Origin: Candidatus Scatomorpha stercoravium
GTDB taxonomy: Bacteria; Bacillota; Clostridia; Oscillospirales; Oscillospiraceae
Direction: 5' to 3'
Assembly (NCBI GenBank): GCA_018716005.1
Contig: DVKN01000199.1
Coordinates: forward strand, 1 to 7,059
Length of the DNA stretch: 7,059 nucleotides
Shown here: piece after piece, positions 1 through 4,470 of the stretch
Position numbering within the stretch: the first letter of the stretch is position 1
Layout: each line of letters starts with the position of its first letter
Made by a program: the position numbers and the translations under genes
Notes under the pieces: model-generated
What the model was told of the DNA's origin: nothing
Database searches by the model: none
Seen by the model: only the letters and a program-made list of their open reading frames with translations

Positions 1-1
1 C

Positions 2-514
2 ATGGCGATAGGCGAACGCATACGCTATTTCCGCAACAAGCGCGGCATGACGCAGAAGTACCTCGGTACGGCGGTGGGCTTCCCGGAGAAATCCGCGGAC
101 GTGAGGCTCGCCCAGTACGAATCCGGGACGCGCTCGCCGAAGTCCGAGCTGACGAAGACGCTCGCCAGCGTGCTCGACGTCTCCCCAGCGGCTCTGACCG
201 TGCCTGACATCGACTCCTACGTCGGTCTGATGCACACGTTGTTCACGCTCGAGGACTTGTACGGCCTGAGGATAAGCAATGACGCAGGCGACATTACGCT
301 TCGCGTAGACCCGCGTGCCGGGAAAGATGCGGATCGGCTGCATGAGATGCTCTGTGCATGGGCAGAGCAGGCCGAAAAGCTAAGAGCCGGTGAGATAACA
401 CAGGACGCCTACGACGCGTGGCGCGACCACTATCCGCAGCAGGACACGACGCAAAAATGGACTGGCGTCATGTCGCCGGGATTGAGCGATATGCTGTTTG
501 GCGAGGAAAAATAA
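2..514 (+). CDS. XRE-family helix-turn-helix regulator of mobile-element type
   Basis: This 170-residue protein opens with a Cro/C1-type helix-turn-helix of about 65 residues: GERIRYFRNKRGMTQ, then a helix pair ending in RLAQYESGTRSPK. The domain continues to VLDVSPAALTVPDID near residue 70. The remaining 100 residues (YVGLMHTLFTLEDLYGLRI and a C-terminal stretch with AGEITQDAYDAWRDHYP) match the arrangement I know from XRE regulators beside relaxase genes in integrative and mobilizable elements of Clostridia. That recollection is family knowledge, not a search. The predicted role is a cytoplasmic DNA-binding repressor of an accessory element. The ATG is at base 2, so no ribosome site or promoter can be seen, and a longer N-terminus cannot be excluded. 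The start still fits the domain well because GERIR normally lies within a few residues of the first Met. It converges on the small repressor at 585-716. Its own DNA target is unknown. Confidence 0.85.
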   Translation: MAIGERIRYFRNKRGMTQKYLGTAVGFPEKSADVRLAQYESGTRSPKSELTKTLASVLDVSPAALTVPDIDSYVGLMHTLFTLEDLYGLRISNDAGDITLRVDPRAGKDADRLHEMLCAWAEQAEKLRAGEITQDAYDAWRDHYPQQDTTQKWTGVMSPGLSDMLFGEEK

Positions 515-554
515 AAAGACCGGGGTACGTTCCGTTTTGGAACGTACCCCGGTC
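506..554 (-). terminator. Intrinsic terminator of the small minus-strand repressor gene
   Basis: A perfect 16-bp stem is formed by 518-533 (GACCGGGGTACGTTCC) and 539-554, with a 5-base loop at 534-538. Read on the minus strand, the stem is followed directly by TTTTTATTTTT (plus-strand 507-517), the layout of a strong rho-independent terminator, and it lies about 30 bases past the stop of the 585-716 gene. On the plus strand the stem begins 3 bases after the stop of the 2-514 gene but is followed by ACTTCATAAG with no T run. It should therefore terminate minus-strand transcripts well and plus-strand transcripts poorly, although the hairpin could still protect that mRNA end. Confidence 0.85.
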
Positions 555-584
555 ACTTCATAAGCGCGGGCTGTAATTACGTCT

Positions 585-716
585 TTAACTTGTACATACT
601 GAGCGCTCCCAGTTGGACACTGTCTGGCGCGTCACGGCCAGCTTTTCGGCCAGCTGCTCCTGTGACAGGCCCAGCTCCAGGCGGCGGCGCTTTATATTCT
701 TGGCGAAGTCAGACAA
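585..716 (-). CDS. Stunted XRE-type HTH protein (43 aa), possibly a remnant
   Basis: The protein begins MSDFAKNIKRRRLELGLSQ and continues through a textbook helix-turn-helix (SQEQLAEKLAVTRQTVSNWE, residues 18-37), then stops at residue 43 after RSVCTS. Family members normally continue for at least 25 more residues (helices 4-5 of the Cro/C1 fold) and usually have further domains, so this one is cut short. No other frame restores the usual continuation. I chose the TTG at 716 because AAAAGGAGGGG ends 5-6 bases upstream of it. The in-frame ATG at 767 lies upstream of the -10 box and within the -35 box, so it would not be transcribed. The gene has its own consensus-like promoter, a palindrome over that promoter and a strong terminator. 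The expression unit therefore looks intact even though the protein is short. It could be a functional mini-repressor, an antagonist of full-length repressors, or a decaying gene. Confidence 0.65.
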   Translation of the reverse strand: MSDFAKNIKRRRLELGLSQEQLAEKLAVTRQTVSNWERSVCTS

Positions 717-717
717 A

Positions 718-762
718 AATCCCCTCCTTTTACCCGCAATTATAGGGCAAATGGAGGGGATT
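718..762. repeat. Large imperfect palindrome over the repressor promoter (candidate operator)
   Basis: Two 18-base arms, 718-735 and 745-762, are inverted copies of each other with 16 of 18 positions matching. The outermost 10 bases (AATCCCCTCC / GGAGGGGATT) match perfectly. They flank a 9-base centre (GCAATTATA) that carries the -10 box of the minus-strand promoter. The upstream arm fills the spacer between -35 and -10 and would not be transcribed, so the palindrome is better explained as a protein-binding operator than as an RNA hairpin. The downstream arm covers the transcription start region and the ribosome site. The obvious candidate ligands are the adjacent HTH protein (autoregulation) or the full-length XRE protein at 2-514. 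Neither has been shown. Confidence 0.6.
721..731 (-). promoter_or_regulatory. Strong ribosome binding site fixing a TTG start
   Basis: The minus strand reads AAAAGGAGGGG here, an extended Shine-Dalgarno match. It is followed by ATTT and then the TTG start at 714-716. The spacing from GGAGG to TTG is 6 bases, which is near optimal. This decides the start of the small repressor gene in favour of TTG over the more distal ATG. The site also forms one arm of the palindrome at 718-762. Confidence 0.8.
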
Positions 763-767
763 CGCAA
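739..767 (-). promoter_or_regulatory. Sigma-70-type promoter of the small repressor gene
   Basis: On the minus strand, TTGCGA (762-767) is followed by a 17-base spacer and then a perfect TATAAT (739-744). Transcription should start around 731-733, giving a leader of roughly 15 bases before the TTG start codon. The promoter lies within the 718-762 palindrome, so a protein bound there would block RNA polymerase. Confidence 0.8.
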
Positions 768-806
768 GCAAATTACGCTTTATGCGGCGCAAAAACGGCT
801 TTGCGC

Positions 807-2024
807 TCAGATTATGAGCCCGTATTTCTCCGCGAGCGGGACCAGGACGTCGTCGGCGAGGGGGCCGGAGTAGATTGCGCGGCCCTGATAGGCCCTCAGC
901 GCGGCCTCGAGCGCGGCGGCGTCGGAGCTCTCGATGAAGAGCGGGACCTTCACCGCGTACTGCGCGTCGGCGAAGTCCTCCGCGTCGGCGAGCGTCTCGA
1001 CGCGCACGGCGACGGTCTCCGCGCCCTCGTCCTGGGCGTCCTCGATATTGTCTGCGAGCTCCGCGTCGCAGGCGAAGGGCTCGGGCATTTCGGCGGCCGG
1101 GTCGAGCAGGAAGGCGTCCTTCTCGCTCGCGCAGGGTATCATCCCGCCGAAATCCGGCGCGGGCGGCGCGGTCACGACGTCCGCGAGCGCGGCCCTGAGC
1201 GCGGCGATATGGCCCTCGTCCGTGCCGCAGCAGCCGCCGAAGAGGGCGACGCCGTTCTCGGCGAAGCCGCGCGCGCACTCCGCGAACTCCTCCGGCGGGC
1301 AGTCGTAGACGGTCCTGCCGTCCACAGTCCGGGGCAGCCCGGCGTTCGGCTTCGCGGCGAGGGGGATCTCCGCCCAGGGGCGCAGCCGCTCCATCTGCTC
1401 GAGGATCTCGCGCGGGCCGACGGAGCAGTTGAGGCCGAAGGCGTCCGCGCCCATGCCCTGCATGACGACGAGCGCCGCGGCGGGATCCGTGCCCGTGAGC
1501 GTGCGGCCGTGCTCGTCGCAGGTGAAGGAGACGAGCACGGGCTTGGCGCTCACGCTCCTGACCGCAAGCAGCGCGGCGCGGGCCTCGGGCAGGGTCATCA
1601 TCGTCTCAATGACGAAGAGGTCGACGCCCGCCTTCTCGAGCGCGGCGGCCTGCTCCGTATATATTTCGACGAGCTCCTCGAAGCTCGCCGTGCCCAGCGG
1701 CGCGAGGAAGAGGCCCGTCGGCGCGATGTCGCCCGCGACGAGCGCGCGGCCCGCGGCGGCCTCCTTCGAGAGCGCGGCGAGGCGGAGGTTGAACTCCTCC
1801 ACGCGGTTGAATATGCCGTTCGCCTCGAGCTTCACGCGGTTCGCGCCGAAGGTCGGCGTGTAGATAATATCGCTGCCGGCGGCGACGTAGCGGCGCTGGA
1901 CGTCCAGTATGGCGTCCGGATGCTCGAGCAGCCAGGCCTCGGCGCAGCCGCCGCCGGTATAGCCGCGCTTCTGGAGCTCGGTGCCGGTCGCGCCGTCGAG
2001 TACTGCGGGGAAATAGAGTTCCAT
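807..2024 (-). CDS. Homocysteine S-methyltransferase family protein with a C-terminal extension
   Basis: This 405-residue protein resembles the N-terminal, homocysteine-binding module of cobalamin-dependent methionine synthase and the BHMT/MmuM family. Residues 1-283 form the expected TIM barrel: LDGATGTELQKRG near residue 9, then GSDIIYTPTFGAN at 50-62. The zinc-binding cysteines sit where the family has them: C200 in GLNCS and C265-C266 in GGCCGT. It should activate homocysteine as a zinc thiolate and methylate it to methionine in the cytoplasm. There is no folate-binding or B12 domain, so a methyl-cobalamin donor would have to come in trans. The fused URO-D/B12 protein at 4471-6183 is the natural candidate. 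Residues 284-405 form an acidic, Ala-rich extension not needed for the barrel. Its end (LRAYQGRAIYSG, then LAEKYGLII) faintly recalls pterin-binding barrel strands. The ATG abuts the stop of the upstream activator gene, with GGAGG 8 bases before it, so the two are probably translationally coupled. S-methylmethionine or a betaine could instead be the donor. Confidence 0.88.
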   Translation of the reverse strand: MELYFPAVLDGATGTELQKRGYTGGGCAEAWLLEHPDAILDVQRRYVAAGSDIIYTPTFGANRVKLEANGIFNRVEEFNLRLAALSKEAAAGRALVAGDIAPTGLFLAPLGTASFEELVEIYTEQAAALEKAGVDLFVIETMMTLPEARAALLAVRSVSAKPVLVSFTCDEHGRTLTGTDPAAALVVMQGMGADAFGLNCSVGPREILEQMERLRPWAEIPLAAKPNAGLPRTVDGRTVYDCPPEEFAECARGFAENGVALFGGCCGTDEGHIAALRAALADVVTAPPAPDFGGMIPCASEKDAFLLDPAAEMPEPFACDAELADNIEDAQDEGAETVAVRVETLADAEDFADAQYAVKVPLFIESSDAAALEAALRAYQGRAIYSGPLADDVLVPLAEKYGLII

Positions 2025-3566
2025 TCAGTCTTCCTCCTCATCGTCATGGAAGGGCATCGCGTCGACGAAGGCGTCGGAGAATTCCGCGCTGCCCGAGAGC
2101 TCGATATATTCGCAGCGGCGCTGTATGTCGAGCAGGCGCCCGAAGCCGTCCGGCGCGCACAGCGCCCTCTGGGCCCCGTCGAGGGCCGCGTTGCCGACGG
2201 CGCGGGTTTTATCCGCGAGCTCCGGCGGGATGAGCCCGACCGCCGCCGCGCTCTCTATGTTCAGCCGCGTCCCGAAGCCGCCCGCGAGGCAGACCTCATC
2301 GACGTCCCCGGGACCTATCCCGGCGCGGCGGAGCAGGATCTCCACGCCCGCGCGCACGGCGGCCTTGGCGAGCTGCAATTTCCGTATCTCGCCGGCGGTC
2401 AGCCGGACGCCCGGCGCGAGGGTGAAGGAGACGTTCCCCCTCCGGTTCACCGAGACGGTGGAGCGCAGGCCCTCCGGCAGCTCGTCCGGCTCGAGCAGCC
2501 GGCCGGAGCCGTCGACGACGCCGCTCTTCAGCAGCTCGGCGAGCAGGTCTATTATGCCCGTGCCGCATATGCCGACCGGCGCGCCGCCGCCGATGACGAC
2601 GTACCAGAATTCGCCCTGCGAAAAGTGCACCGCGCTTATCGCGCCGGGGGCCGAGCGCATCCCGCAGCCTATTTCCGCGCCCTCGAAGGCCGGGCCGCAG
2701 GCCACGGAGCAGCACATGAGCCGCCCGCCGCGCGAGAGGACCAGCTCGCCGTTGGTACCGATGTCCATGAGCAGCCGCGTGCCGCCGTCCTCCGCGAGGC
2801 CGGAGGCGTATATTGCCGCAACCGTGTCGCCGCCCACGTAGCCGGAGACGCAGGGCGCGGCGCGCAGCGGCGCGCCCGGGAAGGCGTCGAGCCTCCCGGC
2901 CGCGCCGTCCGTGAAGAGCGTCGCGGGCGTATACGGCGCGCGGCCTATGCCCTCGGGCGAGAGCCCGGCGAAGAGGTGCTCCATCGTCGTATTGCCGGCG
3001 CAGAGTATCCCGCCTATTTCGCCCGGCTCGACGCCGGCGTCGCGGCAGGCGGACTCTATGAGCGCGGCAGCCTGTTTTCGCGCGAGGGCGGAGAGCTTCT
3101 CGAGCCCGCCCGGCCTGGACGAAGCCTTTATGCGGCTTATTACGTCCGCGCCGTAGGGGGCCTGCGCGCTCCAGTCCCCGGCGGCGGCGAGCGTCTCGCC
3201 CGTCGCGCGGTCTATTATGCGCACGGCGAGGGTTGTCGTGCCGATGTCGACGGCGGCCGCGAGCCCCGAGAGAGCGCCGGACGCGCCGCCGGAGCCCGCG
3301 AGCTCTATTACCCCGCCCGCCGCGGCGTCCGGCACGAGCACCGTGCGCCCGGCGGCGGACTCGGCCAGCGTCCTGCACGCGAGGACGCGCTCGCGCGTCC
3401 CGTCCGGGGCGAGGAGCGTGACGGCGCACTTGCCGCACTTGCCCGTCCCCCCGCAGGGCGCGGCGAGGTCGAAGCTCTCGGAGCTCAGCACGTCCAGCAG
3501 CGTCTCGCCGGATGTGCATAAAATTTCGCTCTCCCTCCCGCCGGACCTGACAGTAATTGTTGACAC
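2025..3566 (-). CDS. RACo-like corrinoid reductive activator (2Fe-2S plus ASKHA/DUF4445 domains)
   Basis: This 513-residue protein starts with a plant-type ferredoxin domain whose cluster ligands are visible as C38, C44, C47 and C64. It then carries an actin-like ATPase (ASKHA, DUF4445) fold: AVDIGTTT at 105-112, a second phosphate motif LMDIGTNGE at 266-274, GICGTGIID at 332-340 and LAGGFGTRLN at 427-436. Such proteins (RACo, RamA-like activators) use ATP and an electron to return accidentally oxidized Co(II) corrinoid to the active Co(I) state. The linker between the two domains is short, about 20 residues, so the long linker region of acetogen RACo is missing. The C-terminus is strongly acidic (HDDEEED). 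The start is a GTG preceded by GGTGAGG 5 bases upstream. A promoter lies at 3607-3635, giving a leader of about 35 bases. It is the first gene of a two-gene unit with the homocysteine methyltransferase. The likely client is the B12 domain encoded at 4471-6183. Confidence 0.9.
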   Translation of the reverse strand: MSTITVRSGGRESEILCTSGETLLDVLSSESFDLAAPCGGTGKCGKCAVTLLAPDGTRERVLACRTLAESAAGRTVLVPDAAAGGVIELAGSGGASGALSGLAAAVDIGTTTLAVRIIDRATGETLAAAGDWSAQAPYGADVISRIKASSRPGGLEKLSALARKQAAALIESACRDAGVEPGEIGGILCAGNTTMEHLFAGLSPEGIGRAPYTPATLFTDGAAGRLDAFPGAPLRAAPCVSGYVGGDTVAAIYASGLAEDGGTRLLMDIGTNGELVLSRGGRLMCCSVACGPAFEGAEIGCGMRSAPGAISAVHFSQGEFWYVVIGGGAPVGICGTGIIDLLAELLKSGVVDGSGRLLEPDELPEGLRSTVSVNRRGNVSFTLAPGVRLTAGEIRKLQLAKAAVRAGVEILLRRAGIGPGDVDEVCLAGGFGTRLNIESAAAVGLIPPELADKTRAVGNAALDGAQRALCAPDGFGRLLDIQRRCEYIELSGSAEFSDAFVDAMPFHDDEEED

Positions 3567-3606
3567 GGCGGCCTCACCACCTTATAATCAAATAGATAAC
3601 GTAATA

Positions 3607-3635
3607 AATATACTATTTTTCGCCCGCGCGGTCAA
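3607..3635 (-). promoter_or_regulatory. Promoter of the activator-homocysteine methyltransferase unit
   Basis: On the minus strand, TTGACC (3630-3635) is followed by exactly 17 bases and TATATT (3607-3612). The surroundings (3580-3620) are AT-rich against a very GC-rich background, as expected for a promoter. The -35 box overlaps the stop codon (3632-3634) of the small lipoprotein gene on the same strand, so the methyl-transfer unit can be transcribed independently of it. No obvious operator, T-box or cobalamin riboswitch fits in the roughly 35-base leader. Confidence 0.75.
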
Positions 3636-3811
3636 GCGCCGTCCGAGAGCAGCGCTTCCCATTCGGCGGCGGAGAGCGCCTCGTCCAGGCTGTCATATTC
3701 CGTCCAGGGCGTGGGGATCTGCACGTCCTCCTCCCCGCCCTTCGCTCCGCAGGCCGCGAGAGCGAGGGCGAGTATCAGGGCGAGGGCTATTGCTGTGACG
3801 GTTCTTTTCAT
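3632..3811 (-). CDS. Short lipoprotein (59 aa), probably the N-terminal remnant of a longer one
   Basis: The first 21 residues are a clear lipoprotein signal: MKR, a hydrophobic stretch rich in Ala and Leu, then the lipobox L18-A19-A20-C21. The mature part would be only 39 residues (acidic GGEEDVQIPTPWTEYDSLDEAL, ending ALLSDGA) and would be anchored on the outer face of the membrane by C21. The IPTPWTE...SLDEA pattern is one I associate with the beginning of longer clostridial lipoproteins, so this gene looks cut off early. The stop codon overlaps the -35 box of the next unit. The ATG at 3811 is supported by AAAGGA about 8 bases upstream. The same frame is open for another 223 codons upstream, but that stretch is antisense to the DUF2284 gene and has no start signal. 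It is not needed for the methyl-transfer pathway, and its function is unknown. Confidence 0.6.
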   Translation of the reverse strand: MKRTVTAIALALILALALAACGAKGGEEDVQIPTPWTEYDSLDEALSAAEWEALLSDGA

Positions 3812-3830
3812 TTTCAAGTTCCTTTCGTTT

Positions 3831-3871
3831 TCTAATTTCGGGGGCGGCTTCGCGCCCCTCTGCCCTATATA
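3831..3871 (+). promoter_or_regulatory. Divergent regulatory region with a GC hairpin (weak promoter candidates)
   Basis: The 84 bases between the divergent lipoprotein (start 3811) and DUF2284 (start 3896) genes hold no strong promoter. Possible plus-strand -10 boxes are TCTAAT at 3831-3836 (with TTCATT 18 bases upstream at 3807-3812) and TATATA at 3866-3871, which reads the same on both strands but has no good -35 partner. Between them is a perfect 6-bp GC stem, 3841-3846 (GGGGCG) with 3853-3858 (CGCCCC), around a GCTTCG loop. The hairpin has no T run on either strand, so it is not an intrinsic terminator. It could be a leader structure or an operator. Confidence 0.3.
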
Positions 3872-3895
3872 CAACCGGGAGGCGAAAAACGCTGC

Positions 3896-4468
3896 ATGAC
3901 TGATATAATTTTTCCGGCGGACGTCCCGGGCCGCATCCTCGCCCTTGCGCGGGAGAACGGCTTTGAATACGCCGCGGCCTTCGACGCCTCCGGGCTCGTC
4001 TTCCACGACGAGGTGAGGGCCATGTGCGCGGCGGACCGCTGCCGGAGATACAATAAGAGCTGGGCCTGCCCGCCGGCCTGCGGCTCGGTCGTGGCGCTCG
4101 AGAGGCGCGCCCGGGCCTATTCCCGCGGCGTGCTGGTGCAGACCGTGGCGGAGCTCGACGGCGACTTCGACGCCGAGGGCCTCGCCGCGGCCGAGCGGCT
4201 GCACAAGCGCCGCTTCGCCTCCCTCTCCCGGCAGGCGAAGCTCCTCGCTCACGGGGACTGCCTCCCCATGGGCGCGGGCAGCTGTACGCTCTGCGTGAAG
4301 TGCACCTATCCCTCGCGGCCCTGCCGCCATCCGGAGCGCGTATACCCTTCCATGGAGGCCTACGGCCTCATCGTCGCCGACGTCTGCAAGCTCGCCGGGC
4401 TCAGGTATTACTACGGCCCCGGCTCCATAAGCTACGCATCCTGCATACTTTTTAACCAGGGGGAATAA
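3896..4468 (+). CDS. DUF2284 cysteine-rich metal-binding protein
   Basis: This 190-residue protein has the features of the DUF2284 family of predicted metal-binding proteins. Eleven cysteines fall mainly in two groups: C44, C49, C58 and C62 (AMCAADRC, then WACPPACG), and C130, C133, C136 and C143 (GSCTLCVKC followed by RPC). The second group has the CxxCxxC-x6-C spacing of an iron-sulfur ligand set. No signal peptide or membrane segment is visible, so it is cytoplasmic. The family has no firmly established reaction. It recurs beside corrinoid methyltransferase genes, and here it is the first gene of the URO-D/B12 unit, separated from it by 2 bases and carrying that gene's ribosome site in its last codons. 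A role as electron carrier, metal donor or assembly factor for the corrinoid system is an inference. The ATG has GGGAGG 13 bases upstream, which is wide, but no in-frame alternative start lies closer. Confidence 0.85.
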   Translation: MTDIIFPADVPGRILALARENGFEYAAAFDASGLVFHDEVRAMCAADRCRRYNKSWACPPACGSVVALERRARAYSRGVLVQTVAELDGDFDAEGLAAAERLHKRRFASLSRQAKLLAHGDCLPMGAGSCTLCVKCTYPSRPCRHPERVYPSMEAYGLIVADVCKLAGLRYYYGPGSISYASCILFNQGE

Positions 4469-4470
4469 CC

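Noticed and set aside
717..767. The upstream in-frame ATG at 767 as the start of the small HTH protein
   Set aside because: The added residues (MRIPSICPIIAGKRRGF) would be encoded by the promoter and ribosome site themselves. The TTG at 716 has ideal spacing to GGAGG.
787..806. A 7-bp inverted repeat (GCGCAAA / TTTGCGC) right after the homocysteine methyltransferase stop, as a terminator
   Set aside because: The stem is short and A/T-containing, and no T run follows on the minus strand. It is at best a weak 3' end signal, so it is not listed as a feature.
801..3521. A 906-codon open frame on the plus strand across both minus-strand methyl-transfer genes
   Set aside because: The translation is low-complexity Arg/Ala/Gly/Glu-rich with no recognizable domain and has no ribosome site. 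It is the antisense shadow of two well-identified GC-rich genes, where stop codons are rare.
3567..3600. A cobalamin or SAM riboswitch ahead of the activator operon
   Set aside because: The leader from the predicted start site to the GTG is only about 35 bases, far too short for either class, and no B12-box-like sequence is visible.
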